DNA of 64,000 bases from Terriglobales bacterium (GTDB lineage: Bacteria > Acidobacteriota > Terriglobia > Terriglobales > Acidobacteriaceae): positions 434,001-498,000 of the forward strand of contig JAICSO010000001.1 in NCBI GenBank assembly GCA_025936825.1, written 5' to 3'. How positions within the stretch are numbered: the stretch's first letter is position 1; each line of letters opens with the position of its first letter. Position numbers and translations under genes: made by a program. This document shows positions 35,709 to 44,414 of the stretch, piece by piece. The notes under the pieces are model-generated. The model was not told where the DNA came from, did not search any database, and worked only from the letters and a program-made list of their open reading frames with translations.

Positions 35709-36815
35709 TCACTGTTGCTGTTGATCGTTGGCTTCGAGCTTTTGACCGCTGCGTGCGGGCTTGGTCGTGGGTACTATAGTAACCGGCTGCTGCAGCGTGA
35801 AGGTGAGGATGCGCTCGGAAGCGAGCTTGATATCGGGCTTCTTGCTCGCCGCCTGAACGCCGCCACCAGCGCCAGCTCCGGCGACCGAACCGATTGCCGC
35901 GCCTTTGCCTCCGCCGAAAATTCCGCCGAGGATGGCGCCCGCAGCCGCTCCAACGCCAACCTTGGTTGCGGTGTTCTTGCCGCGCGATCCAGTTTCCTGC
36001 TTGAAGTGATCGGTTTCGACGTTGTACCACTTGTCGCCGACCTTGATTCGGTCGAGTTGCAGTTCGAGCAGCGCCTTGCCGGCGAACTTGCCCGAAGCCT
36101 GAGCGGCGACGACATGGCCTTCTACATCGTAGTGAGCGGGAATGGCAACCTCGCCATCGATCGCAATCGGTGAATCGAGCGTAGCGTGGAACGTGTCACC
36201 CGTTTGCGCGGTGGCGCTGTCGACAGTGTCAACGAGGCGGACGGGAACCGCTGTGCCGGACGGCAGTGTAACTTTCGCTGGCGGCGGAGGTGGCGGTGGA
36301 GGCGTGTTTTGCGCAACAGGAGCAGGAGCCTGGGCCGCAGCGGACGCATAAGAATCCGACGGTGCGGGCTGTGACTGCGCCATGTTGTCCTGGTTAGAGC
36401 TGGAGCTGCGGTGCTTGTGCGCTGACGGCGATGGCTTCGAAGCTGCTCTCGGCGCAGGTTCTGGCTGATTCTCAGGCTGCGCGTTCTGAGGAGCAGCGTC
36501 CTGCGGAGCTGCCGCGGCGGAGGTTGGCGCAACCTGCAGGTTGTTGATCACCTGCTTCACACCGGCTTCCGAAGCCGCATATTTCGCCGCCGCTTCGCGC
36601 TGGGCGTCGTTATCGACAGTGCCGGAGAGCGTGACAGTGCCTTTGTCGCTCTGCACCGTGAGCTGCTTGTTCTGCAGACCGGAGTCCGAAGCGAGTTTCG
36701 ATTGAATGTCAGAGGTGACTTGCGCGTCGTTGGGCGCCTTGGTGCATGCAACGGCCAGCGCCAGAGCCAGCGCAAGCGGAAGAATACGCAAAGAGAGAGA
36801 AATTCTCGTCTTCAT
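35709..36815 (-). CDS. BON-domain lipoprotein with glycine-zipper region
   Basis: 368 residues. The N-terminal signal ALALALAVAC ends in a plausible lipobox. Residues about 25-95 are a BON domain (VTSDIQSKLASDSGLQNKQL ... VTLSGTVDNDAQREAA). A long Pro/Ala/Gln-rich linker with an eight-Pro run follows. The C-terminal domain (PSGTAVPVRLVDTVDSATA ... AIPAHYDVEGHVV) contains a glycine zipper (GAAAGAILGGIFGGGKGAA). BON domains bind membranes, so an envelope-integrity role is likely. Complete, with its own terminator. Confidence 0.8.
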   Translation of the reverse strand: MKTRISLSLRILPLALALALAVACTKAPNDAQVTSDIQSKLASDSGLQNKQLTVQSDKGTVTLSGTVDNDAQREAAAKYAASEAGVKQVINNLQVAPTSAAAAPQDAAPQNAQPENQPEPAPRAASKPSPSAHKHRSSSSNQDNMAQSQPAPSDSYASAAAQAPAPVAQNTPPPPPPPPAKVTLPSGTAVPVRLVDTVDSATAQTGDTFHATLDSPIAIDGEVAIPAHYDVEGHVVAAQASGKFAGKALLELQLDRIKVGDKWYNVETDHFKQETGSRGKNTATKVGVGAAAGAILGGIFGGGKGAAIGSVAGAGAGGGVQAASKKPDIKLASERILTFTLQQPVTIVPTTKPARSGQKLEANDQQQQ

Positions 36816-36917
36816 GAGCTAAACTCCTGATGATTTCAGCGGGACCTATTTACAAGTTTAGATGCAGAATGGCTGCTGGTTTGAACAAAATTTGGGTGCG
36901 GGAATGTACTTTCTTTG

Positions 36918-37442
36918 TCAGTGAATGAACTTGTAGTCCAGGATCGAAGCCGCGAATTCGTGCTCTGGGCCATCCTGTTTCTGGTCTTTCATGCGGATGA
37001 CTCGGCCCTGGCAAAGCACCTTGCTATTCTTCTGGCCAGAGATTTCCTCAGGCATTTCAAAAAGCATCTCGACGAGCGTGTTCTCAGGGAAGCGTTGCGG
37101 CCCTTTGAGCAGAACGCCCGACTGGCTTAGGTTTTCAATAATTCCTTCGCTCCACGTGCCCAGGTTCTTCACGCGATAGCGGACGGCAGCATCCATTTTG
37201 ATTCGGCGCGCACGGGGTACCCAGGTAGGCTTGCGGACATGCTGGCGGCGCTTGGGTGCGGCCGCTTCTCCGGGTTCGGGCCTCACACGCTCGGTCCGGC
37301 GCATGGTGGCCCAGTCGTACTTGTACTCAGCCGCGCACAGCAGGCAGACCTGATAGAACTGTCCATCCGCGTCGCGACGTGGCCAGGAAAACTCGTGGGA
37401 GCAGCGACCTAAGAGAATGACATCCAGCAACTTTTGTGGCAT
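36918..37442 (-). CDS. PilZ-domain protein
   Basis: 174 residues. The N-terminal 50 residues carry CSHEFSWPRRDADG and CLLCAAEYKY, whose cysteines could bind metal. The C-terminal PilZ domain contains a basic stretch (RARRIKMDAAVRYR) and the partner motif NLSQSG, which together are the usual cyclic-di-GMP-binding elements, though the first motif is less canonical than RxxxR. It is a plausible c-di-GMP effector. An HD-GYP phosphodiesterase is encoded at 42.4-44.2 kb, but there is no direct linkage. Confidence 0.75.
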   Translation of the reverse strand: MPQKLLDVILLGRCSHEFSWPRRDADGQFYQVCLLCAAEYKYDWATMRRTERVRPEPGEAAAPKRRQHVRKPTWVPRARRIKMDAAVRYRVKNLGTWSEGIIENLSQSGVLLKGPQRFPENTLVEMLFEMPEEISGQKNSKVLCQGRVIRMKDQKQDGPEHEFAASILDYKFIH

Positions 37443-37597
37443 GGGAGGTTTCTACCTTCCGGCCAAGCGCACCGGCAGGATCATCATGCACCGTAATTTC
37501 GCCGTACGGTAGGTTACTTTGGTGTTAGTGAACTTCGACAACTCGCAGTCTCAAGCGATTCGTGCGGCGAAGGCCGCCAAGCCAGTATCATTTCTGA

Positions 37598-38203
37598 ATG
37601 GAAAGAGTTACGGCGTTTGTTCTCGCCGGTGGGAAGAGCTCGCGTATGGGGCAGGACAAAGCCTTCCTGGAGTTCCAAGGGCCGACGTTGCTGGAGAATG
37701 CTCTTGAGTTGGGGCGGGGAGTTGCGGATGAGCTGCGAATTGTCGGTGATCCTGCAAAGTTTTCGAAGTTCGGAACAGTGGTTGAGGACATCTATTCGGA
37801 CCGTGGGCCGCTCGGCGGAATTCATGCAGCGCTGAACAGTTCAGAGGCAGACTTGAACTTAATAATCGCTGTCGATCTGCCTCTTCTGCAAACCCGATTC
37901 CTGGAGTTCCTGATCGCATCTGCTGTGCAGAGCGGAGCGATAGTGACTGTGCCTCGAGTCGGCAGACATTTTGAACCATTGTGCGCTGTGTATCGGAAGG
38001 AGTTTTTGCTTTCGGCAGAGCAGGCCCTGGTTGCGGGTCGCAATAAGATTGATGCAGTGTTCACGGGCATTCCAGTTCGTGTGGTGGACGAACTGGAACT
38101 CGCGGAACGCGGCTTCTGGTCAGGTATGTTCCGCAACGTTAATACGCCAGAAGATTGGAAGCTGGCGCAAGAAGAATTCGCACGGCGCCAGCATGTATCA
38201 TGA
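37598..38203 (+). CDS. mobA: Molybdenum cofactor guanylyltransferase
   Basis: This 201-residue cytoplasmic nucleotidyltransferase attaches GMP to molybdopterin. The N-terminal signature FVLAGGKSSRMGQDKAFLEF, the central AVDLPLL (metal-binding Asp) and RGPLGGIHAAL are all visible. Length is normal. The start has no strong ribosome-binding site but fits the family N-terminus. No other molybdenum cofactor genes are nearby. The MlaF-type gene follows after 18 bases. Confidence 0.88.
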   Translation: MERVTAFVLAGGKSSRMGQDKAFLEFQGPTLLENALELGRGVADELRIVGDPAKFSKFGTVVEDIYSDRGPLGGIHAALNSSEADLNLIIAVDLPLLQTRFLEFLIASAVQSGAIVTVPRVGRHFEPLCAVYRKEFLLSAEQALVAGRNKIDAVFTGIPVRVVDELELAERGFWSGMFRNVNTPEDWKLAQEEFARRQHVS

Positions 38204-38221
38204 GCGCCAGTAGCATCGCAC

Positions 38222-39025
38222 ATGAGTAACTTCGTAATTGCCGACCCGACCGCCGGGAATCGCGCGGCTGACCAGAATCCGTGCTACATCGAGTTTAAGA
38301 ATGTCTCGAAGGCATTCGGTGACAATCACGTGCTACGAAACGTGAGCTTTGAAGTCAATCCCGCTGAGACCGTGTGCATTCTGGGCAGAAGCGGGGTAGG
38401 GAAGTCGGTGGCGCTGCAGAACATCATGGGCTTTCTGAAGCCGGATTCTGGACGCGTGATTGTTGCGCATGAAGACATCACGGATTATCCCGAGGAGGAA
38501 CTAGAACGCATCCGGAAGAAAGTCACCATGGTGTTTCAGAGCGGTGCGCTGTTCGATTCACTCACCGTCGGAGAAAACGTGGCGTTTCCTTTGCGGGAAC
38601 GGAATGACCTGAGCGAAGAACAGATCCTGCAGATTGTCTCTGGGCTGCTTGAAATGGTCGGCGTGAAGGATATGGCGGAACAGTTTCCTGCTGAACTCTC
38701 GACAGGCATGAAACGCTCAGTGGCGATCGCGCGGGCGTTAGCGCTCCAGCCTGACTGCGTGCTGTATGACGAGCCGACCACCATGGTCGATCCACTTATG
38801 GCGCAATTGCTGGGCGATCTCATGAAGCGGCTCAAGCTTCAACTGCACCTCACGAGCGTAGTCGTCACACACGATATGCGACTGGCGAAGAAACTCGCAG
38901 ATCGTGTGGTGTTTTTGTATGAGGGCCGCGTGCTGTTCTTTGGGACCTATCCGGATCTAGAGAAGTGTGACGAGCCGATCGTGCAGGAATTCCTGACGCT
39001 GGATGAGTTGAATTTGGGCGCGTAG
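38222..39025 (+). CDS. MlaF-type ABC transporter ATP-binding protein
   Basis: This 267-residue ATPase has Walker A (GRSGVGKSVALQN), Q-loop (MVFQSGALFD), signature (LSTGMKRSVAIARAL, Thr in place of the usual Gly), Walker B (CVLYDEPTTMVDP) and H-loop (VVVTHDMRLA). The sequence type matches MlaF/Ttg2A proteins that power phospholipid or lipid trafficking across the envelope. No permease or MCE-domain partner is in the window, so it must act with proteins encoded elsewhere. Possibly cotranscribed with mobA. Confidence 0.85.
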   Translation: MSNFVIADPTAGNRAADQNPCYIEFKNVSKAFGDNHVLRNVSFEVNPAETVCILGRSGVGKSVALQNIMGFLKPDSGRVIVAHEDITDYPEEELERIRKKVTMVFQSGALFDSLTVGENVAFPLRERNDLSEEQILQIVSGLLEMVGVKDMAEQFPAELSTGMKRSVAIARALALQPDCVLYDEPTTMVDPLMAQLLGDLMKRLKLQLHLTSVVVTHDMRLAKKLADRVVFLYEGRVLFFGTYPDLEKCDEPIVQEFLTLDELNLGA

Positions 39026-39148
39026 GAATTCCTAGAAAGCCGCACGTCGAGCGTCGCAGGTAGCACGTAACCCGCAGTGGGCAGTGCCCAGTGTCAGGCG
39101 ACCAGGATCTTGGCGTGGCTACTGACGATTAGCCCCGAGCACTGATCT

Positions 39149-39793
39149 TTAAAATCCTGCTTTTACAAGCTTTTCTATTGTGATTGAACTCTGTGCCTTC
39201 TGCGGCGCCAGTATCTTTTCGACGTACTTCGCGATCACATCGACTTCAAGGTTCACCGGATCGCCCGGCTTAAGCGATCCCAAATTCGTCATTTCTGCAG
39301 TGTGCGGGATGATTGCGACTCGTACTTCAACGCCGTCGACTGCAGCGACGGTCAGGCTGATTCCTTCAATCGCCAGCGATCCCTTTTCGACAATGTAGCG
39401 CGTGAGCTCCGATGGAACATGAATGGTGAGCAGGAAGTCGTTGCCGGCGGGAATGGGCGCGAGTGAAACGAATCTGCCGGTACCGTCCACGTGGCCCTGC
39501 ACCACGTGGCCGTCGAAGCGTCCGTTCGCACGCATGGGGAGTTCGAGGTTAACCAGCGCGCCTTCGTGAATACGAGAGAACGACGTGCGTTTCCAGGTTT
39601 CTTGCGCAAGATCTGCACTGAACGCACTATTGATGAGGTCAACGGCGGTGAGGCAGACGCCGCTTACAGCCATGCTGTCGCCCTGCTTGAGTTCGGGTAG
39701 AAGCTTCGAGCAGGAAATCGTCAGCTTGCGCTTCTCATCCTGCTGTTGGATTGCAGTGACCTTGCCGACTTCTTCAATGATTCCAGTGAACAT
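39149..39793 (-). CDS. ribE: Riboflavin synthase
   Basis: 214 residues from ATG 39793, which gives the canonical start MFTGIIEEVG; the longer frame to 39871 reads through a repeat. It has two tandem lumazine-binding beta barrels (residues about 1-95 and 96-195). The second begins with a GHVVQGHVDGTG motif, matching the family repeat. It condenses two lumazines into riboflavin. It follows ribD on the same strand, but an inverted repeat of reiterated GAGTTTC words occupies the gap and leaves no clear ribosome-binding site. Confidence 0.9.
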   Translation of the reverse strand: MFTGIIEEVGKVTAIQQQDEKRKLTISCSKLLPELKQGDSMAVSGVCLTAVDLINSAFSADLAQETWKRTSFSRIHEGALVNLELPMRANGRFDGHVVQGHVDGTGRFVSLAPIPAGNDFLLTIHVPSELTRYIVEKGSLAIEGISLTVAAVDGVEVRVAIIPHTAEMTNLGSLKPGDPVNLEVDVIAKYVEKILAPQKAQSSITIEKLVKAGF

Positions 39794-39796
39794 AAG

Positions 39797-39886
39797 CAAA
39801 AGTTTCGAGTTTCGAGTTTCAAGTTTCGAGTTCCAGGTATCCTGTACAACTCCGAAACTAACAACTAGCAACTTGAAACTGGCTAC
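39797..39886. repeat. Reiterated GAGTTTC inverted repeat between ribD and ribE
   Basis: The left part repeats GTTTCGAGTTTCGAGTTTC; the right part contains AACTAGCAACTTGAAACTGG, whose complement (CCAGTTTCAAGTTGCTAGTT) resembles the left arm. The element fills the whole ribD-ribE gap. Confidence 0.65.
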
Positions 39887-41053
39887 TCAATCCAGATACG
39901 GATCCCTCAAGTATCCCTCGACAGCGAAATCTTCGCCGAAACGATGCAGGCGGAACCATTTCAGGTGCGCGGCTTCACTCATTCGGCGGAATCCAGGGCC
40001 GGCCGCGAAGGGGACCGACCCGCTGCCGGCGAGGATCCTCGGCGCATAATAAAAGAAGACTTTATCGGCGACGCCGGAGGCCAAAGCGGTCCAGTTCACC
40101 AGCGCTCCTCCTTCAATCATCACGCTGGTAATCTCGCGTTCGGCCAACTTGCGGCAGATAGCTTCGAGATCGGGCCGGCCATCGGGTCCTGACGGCGCAA
40201 CCTGCTCAACCTGAATCCCGTGATCCAGAAGCCCCTGCTTCTTGTTTTCTTCGGCAAAGGAACAGAACACGAGGACGTCCTCGGCCGCAGTTTGCGCGAC
40301 GCGTGACTGCAGGGGTAAACGCAGGTGAGAATCCATGATGACCCGCAGCAGAGGGCGCCGGCGCGGCAGCCCCGTGCGGTCGGTGAGCAAAGGGTTATCG
40401 GCGATTACGGTCCCAACACCCACCAGAATTGCATCGTGCTGATGGCGCAGTTGCTGCACGTGCGCGCGGGCTTCCTCGCTGGTGATCCATCCTCCAGTTG
40501 GGCCGGCTTTGCCTGGCTCGGTGCTCGCAGCAATATATTCCGGCGGTGGCGCGATCTTGCCGTCGAGTGTCATGCCCGCCTTCAGCGTGACTAGAGGAAT
40601 TCGGTAACGAATGTATTTAGCGAAGGCATCATTCAAGGAGCGTGCCTCTTCTTCGAGTAAGCCTGAGGCGACTTGGATTCCCGCATGCCTCAACTTGGCG
40701 AAACCACGGCCGCTCACTTCGGGATTTGGGTCGGGTGTGCACGCAACCACTCGCGTGATTCCTGCGGCAATCACTGCGTCCACACAGGGTCCGGTGCGGC
40801 CATGATGCGAGCACGGCTCCAGGTTGAGATATAAGGTCGCGCCTCGTGACTTCTCGCCCGCTTGCTCGATTGCGAGCACTTCCGCGTGTTTCACGCCGTC
40901 GTACGTGTGGAAACCTTCGCCGACGGCGTTACCTTCCTTGTCTACCACAATTGCCCCTACATGGGGGTTGGGCGAGGTGAGCCCAAAACCTTTTTGCGCC
41001 AGCTCCAGGGCGCGGCGAAGGAATACGAAGTCGGATTGGTGAGGCGTCGTCAA
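39887..41053 (-). CDS. ribD: Bifunctional pyrimidine deaminase/reductase of riboflavin synthesis
   Basis: 388 residues. The N-terminal deaminase domain carries the zinc site HAEVLAIEQAG and PCSHHGRTGPC. The C-terminal reductase domain (from about residue 150, VTLKAGMTLDGKIA) carries ILVGVGTVIADNPLLT and the nucleotide-binding EGGALVNW. Together they perform two successive steps of riboflavin synthesis, with ribE just downstream. The start is TTG 41053 without an evident ribosome-binding site. It is six bases from the upstream small membrane gene, so the two may be cotranscribed. Confidence 0.92.
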   Translation of the reverse strand: MTTPHQSDFVFLRRALELAQKGFGLTSPNPHVGAIVVDKEGNAVGEGFHTYDGVKHAEVLAIEQAGEKSRGATLYLNLEPCSHHGRTGPCVDAVIAAGITRVVACTPDPNPEVSGRGFAKLRHAGIQVASGLLEEEARSLNDAFAKYIRYRIPLVTLKAGMTLDGKIAPPPEYIAASTEPGKAGPTGGWITSEEARAHVQQLRHQHDAILVGVGTVIADNPLLTDRTGLPRRRPLLRVIMDSHLRLPLQSRVAQTAAEDVLVFCSFAEENKKQGLLDHGIQVEQVAPSGPDGRPDLEAICRKLAEREITSVMIEGGALVNWTALASGVADKVFFYYAPRILAGSGSVPFAAGPGFRRMSEAAHLKWFRLHRFGEDFAVEGYLRDPYLD

Positions 41054-41059
41054 ACTCAG

Positions 41060-41287
41060 TTACACACTCGGCGGTGGAAAAGCATCGGCTGGCTCGTCAT
41101 CATCCGGTTCCAATGCAGCCACGGCGCCCGCCAACCCTTTTGGCCCTCTTCTCACTGGCGCGGGGACGTCGGCCAGCGGATCATCGGCGGGTTCGGTGGG
41201 TGTTTGAGGGTGCCGCATTTTACGAATGAGCCACCAGACGGACACAATTGCAAGGAGAGCAATTACTATCTGCAGAAATGCCTGCAT
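41060..41287 (-). CDS. Small single-span membrane protein
   Basis: 75 residues from ATG 41287 (AGGAGC six bases upstream). One N-terminal transmembrane helix (FLQIVIALLAIVSVWWLI) is followed by a basic stop-transfer patch (RKMRH) and a Pro/Asp/Glu-rich cytoplasmic tail. No family recognised. It is six bases upstream of ribD and probably in the same transcript. Confidence 0.6.
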   Translation of the reverse strand: MQAFLQIVIALLAIVSVWWLIRKMRHPQTPTEPADDPLADVPAPVRRGPKGLAGAVAALEPDDDEPADAFPPPSV

Positions 41288-41386
41288 GCAGATGCTCCTA
41301 TACAACAACCTCAGCGCCTAAAGGCGAGAGCTTCCTTTGCAAACTTCCCGGCACGCATGAATGCGTGCCCTGATACGAGCCGTTCG

Positions 41387-42340
41387 CTACGCGAACAATG
41401 AATCCACAAATTCTTTCGGATCGAACGGTAGCAGATCGGCGGCCTTTTCGCCCACTCCGACATAGCGCACCGGCAATCCCAATTCGCGAGCGATGGCGAC
41501 AACAACTCCGCCCTTCGCGGTGCCGTCCAGTTTCGTCAGTACCACGCCGGTTACGGCGGCGGCATCGGTGAACAGCTTGGCCTGCTGCAGACCGTTCTGG
41601 CCGGTGGTTGCGTCGATCACCAACAAGACTTCGTGCGGAGCTCCAGGAATGATCCGCTGAGCGGTGCGGCGGATTTTCTCAAGCTCCTGCATCAGATTTG
41701 TCTTCGTGTGCAGACGACCGGCAGTATCGACGATGACGCAGTCGATGTGCCGCGCGTTAGCGGCCTGCAGCGCGTCGAAGAGGACCGCGGCCGGATCTCC
41801 GCCAGACTTGGTGCGAACGACCTCGGTCCCGGTGCGCTGTCCCCAGACTTCGAGTTGCTCGATCGCGGCGGCCCGGAACGTGTCGCCCGCGCACAGCAGC
41901 ACCGTCTTGCCTTCCGACCTCAGCAACTGCGCAAGCTTGCCGATGGTTGTCGTCTTTCCCGTTCCGTTGACGCCGACGACCAGCACCACCTCGGCCATCC
42001 CCTCTTCACGCTCGACAGGCGGAGTGTTGGCGGCATTCAGGATGGCCAGCAGTTCCTCTTTCAGCAAACGCTTGAGTTCATCTACGTTGCCGATCTGTTT
42101 GCGGTCGGCTTTCTCACGGAGTTTTTCCAGTACCTGATGGGTGGTTGCCGAGCCCAAGTCTGCGCCGATCAGCGTGGCCTCGAGGTCGTCGAGGGTATTG
42201 CGATCAATTTCCTTGCTGAAAGCGACAACTTCGTCAATCCGCTCGCTGAGGTTCTCGCGCGTGCGGGTGACCGCCTGCTTCATTCGTTCAAACAGGCCGG
42301 GCTTCTTCTCTTCTGTACTTCCGAATAAGGACTGAATCAT
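41387..42340 (-). CDS. ftsY: Signal recognition particle receptor
   Basis: 317 residues. A short N domain (residues about 15-100) is followed by the SRP GTPase domain with G1 GVNGTGKTTTIGKL, DTFRAAA, G3 DTAGR, and TKLDGTAKGG near the end. The acidic A domain of the Escherichia coli protein is missing, as in many bacteria. It docks ribosome-SRP complexes at the membrane. Likely monocistronic; the ribosome-binding site is weak. Confidence 0.95.
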   Translation of the reverse strand: MIQSLFGSTEEKKPGLFERMKQAVTRTRENLSERIDEVVAFSKEIDRNTLDDLEATLIGADLGSATTHQVLEKLREKADRKQIGNVDELKRLLKEELLAILNAANTPPVEREEGMAEVVLVVGVNGTGKTTTIGKLAQLLRSEGKTVLLCAGDTFRAAAIEQLEVWGQRTGTEVVRTKSGGDPAAVLFDALQAANARHIDCVIVDTAGRLHTKTNLMQELEKIRRTAQRIIPGAPHEVLLVIDATTGQNGLQQAKLFTDAAAVTGVVLTKLDGTAKGGVVVAIARELGLPVRYVGVGEKAADLLPFDPKEFVDSLFA

Positions 42341-42398
42341 GAAAGCGAGGTATCGCTTTCAATTATAGCGGTGGGCTTGCGCACAGGCTGGGACCACG

Positions 42399-44246
42399 CT
42401 AGGTGCGATCCATTTCCATGGGCGGTGCCGGAACCGGCGCGGGTTCGGGTTCGATGACTGATGCAGGCCCGACATTCGCGGCGCCGGCAGCAGCAGCCAT
42501 CTTTGCAGCCACCAGATGCGTACGCGGAACGCGGATTTCGCCGCGCTTGTACAACGCTTCCAGCGCTGCAACCGCGGTCGGATCGAGACGTTTGCCGGAA
42601 ACTGAACGGATGATCCGCAGCGCGTCATCGGCATCGTGGGCCTGCTGATACGGACGGTTTGTCGTCAGAGCGTCGAACGTGTCGGCGACGGCGATGATGC
42701 GGGGCAGGATCGGAATTTCGTCGGCCTTATAACCATGGGGGTAGCCGCGGCCATCGAGCGACTCGTGGTGCAGTTCGATGCCGGGGATCATCTCGCGCAG
42801 CTGCGACACTGAGCGCAGAATGTTGGCACCCTTGGTCGTGTGTGTCTTCATGATCTCGAATTCTTCGGCCGTCAATGCGCCCGGCTTCTTCAGAATTCGA
42901 TCTTCAATGCCAATCTTGCCGACATCGTGCAGCTGGGCTGAGACGCGCACGATCTCCTGAAAGTCCTCGCTCTGGCCCATCTCCTTGGCGATCATGACGG
43001 AATATTTAGTAACGCGATCGGAGTGGCCGCGGGTATAGGGATCCTTTTCGTCGACCGCGCCGGCAAGCATCGTAATCGAGTTCATGAACAGCTCGCGGTT
43101 CTCCGCCGCGGCGCGCTTCAGGTCCTCGACGAAATGCTCAAGTTCGTCCGACATGAAGTTGAAGGTTGTGGCCAGCTCGCCAATTTCGGTACGGCTCTTC
43201 AGCTGAACGCGCTGCGTGAAATCGCCGCGAGCAATGGCATGGCTCGACTCGGTTAAAACTTCGAGAGGGTTGGTGATGCGACGAGCGGCAAAAATACCGA
43301 CGAGAATGCTCAGGATGACTGCAAAGAGCGCGAGCAATCGTGCGGTTCTCTGCATTTCGAAAACACTGCTGTAGGCTTCGTCGCGGGGCTTTTGCACGAT
43401 CACAGCCCAGTTCAGGTTGGTGACTGGACTGTATGTGCCCAGCATGACGACAGCTTTTCTGCCGCTGCCTGCGGTGAACTCCCGTGTCGCTGACACCATT
43501 GTGGCTTTGCCGCCTTCATCCACGAAATTGCGGACGATTTCGAGGCTGCTCATATCCTGGCCAGTGGCATATTCGGGATTAGCACCCGCCACAAGTCGGC
43601 CCTGGCTGTCCACGACGTAGGGCATCAGACCGCCTCGATCGATGTCGCGCAAACGGCGAATGAGATAGTCAAGATCGACGACCGAAGCGATGATTCCAAG
43701 AAAGCGTCCCCCGTAAACGATGTGCGTGCTGACCAGCATTACGGTGTGCTGTGATTTGCCATTGCCAACCACCAGAGGCTGCCCGTTATAGTCGCGAGAA
43801 TCGCGTCCCGCGGCGTAGGCCTGTTCGAGCTCGCGTTGCAAAAACGCGTCCGGCTCAATTCGGCCTGCAGAAACGCCTTTCGCTTCCGAGTTGAGCAGGG
43901 TGGCGTAATCAAGATCGGTAGAGGCTGAGACGAAGTTCTCCAGCAGGGCACGAAGTTCGGGCGCCTGTACATGCTCACCAGTCAAGTCGTTTCCACTCGC
44001 GACCTGCAAGGCAGAAGCAAGGTTCTGCTGCATTAGTCGAAATGATTCCTGGTGCTGCGAGATGTCATCGGCAATCGATTGGGTGAGGGTGTTTTGCAGC
44101 AGACGCTCGTTGGTGATCAGACGGTCGCGGTTGATCGACTGCACCTGCGCCGAATAGAAATACATCGGCACCACGCTGATCAGTACCAGCACGCTGAGAA
44201 TCACGTACAGAATAGGGATCCGCGATGGCAGAATCTTTGAGAGCAA
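42399..44246 (-). CDS. Membrane HD-GYP cyclic-di-GMP phosphodiesterase
   Basis: This 615-residue protein starts at TTG 44246 with GGAGAAGG just upstream. A first transmembrane helix (ILYVILSVLVLISVVPMYFY) and a second near residue 310 bracket a periplasmic sensor domain of dCACHE type (about 30-300, ending NWAVIVQKPRDEAY). A HAMP domain follows (ITNPLEVLTESSHAIARGDF), then HD-GYP: HSDRVTKYS, HDVGK and HHESLDGRGYP. The key catalytic residues are present, so hydrolysis of cyclic-di-GMP is likely. The C-terminus is Pro/Ala-rich. Confidence 0.9.
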   Translation of the reverse strand: MLSKILPSRIPILYVILSVLVLISVVPMYFYSAQVQSINRDRLITNERLLQNTLTQSIADDISQHQESFRLMQQNLASALQVASGNDLTGEHVQAPELRALLENFVSASTDLDYATLLNSEAKGVSAGRIEPDAFLQRELEQAYAAGRDSRDYNGQPLVVGNGKSQHTVMLVSTHIVYGGRFLGIIASVVDLDYLIRRLRDIDRGGLMPYVVDSQGRLVAGANPEYATGQDMSSLEIVRNFVDEGGKATMVSATREFTAGSGRKAVVMLGTYSPVTNLNWAVIVQKPRDEAYSSVFEMQRTARLLALFAVILSILVGIFAARRITNPLEVLTESSHAIARGDFTQRVQLKSRTEIGELATTFNFMSDELEHFVEDLKRAAAENRELFMNSITMLAGAVDEKDPYTRGHSDRVTKYSVMIAKEMGQSEDFQEIVRVSAQLHDVGKIGIEDRILKKPGALTAEEFEIMKTHTTKGANILRSVSQLREMIPGIELHHESLDGRGYPHGYKADEIPILPRIIAVADTFDALTTNRPYQQAHDADDALRIIRSVSGKRLDPTAVAALEALYKRGEIRVPRTHLVAAKMAAAAGAANVGPASVIEPEPAPVPAPPMEMDRT

Positions 44247-44414
44247 GCCCTTCTCCGGTTTCGTATTGCGGGGAAGCTACGAACGTCAATTTTAAGGTTG
44301 GATTGCCTGTCTTCCGACTGGGTACTCGCGCTTGTCGTTACCGAAGTACTGTGAAAAAAGGTGTAAGCAAGCGATATCCGGGTTGGGTCTGATTGTACGC
44401 AGGTTACCTCGCGA

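Noticed and set aside
38222-39025. Signature LSTGMKR as evidence of a broken ATPase
   Set aside because: All other ATPase motifs are intact and this variant is plausible for MlaF-type proteins in this phylum.
41054-41386. FMN riboswitch upstream of ribD
   Set aside because: The region is a small membrane gene and its leader, and no RFN-like motif pattern was recognised.
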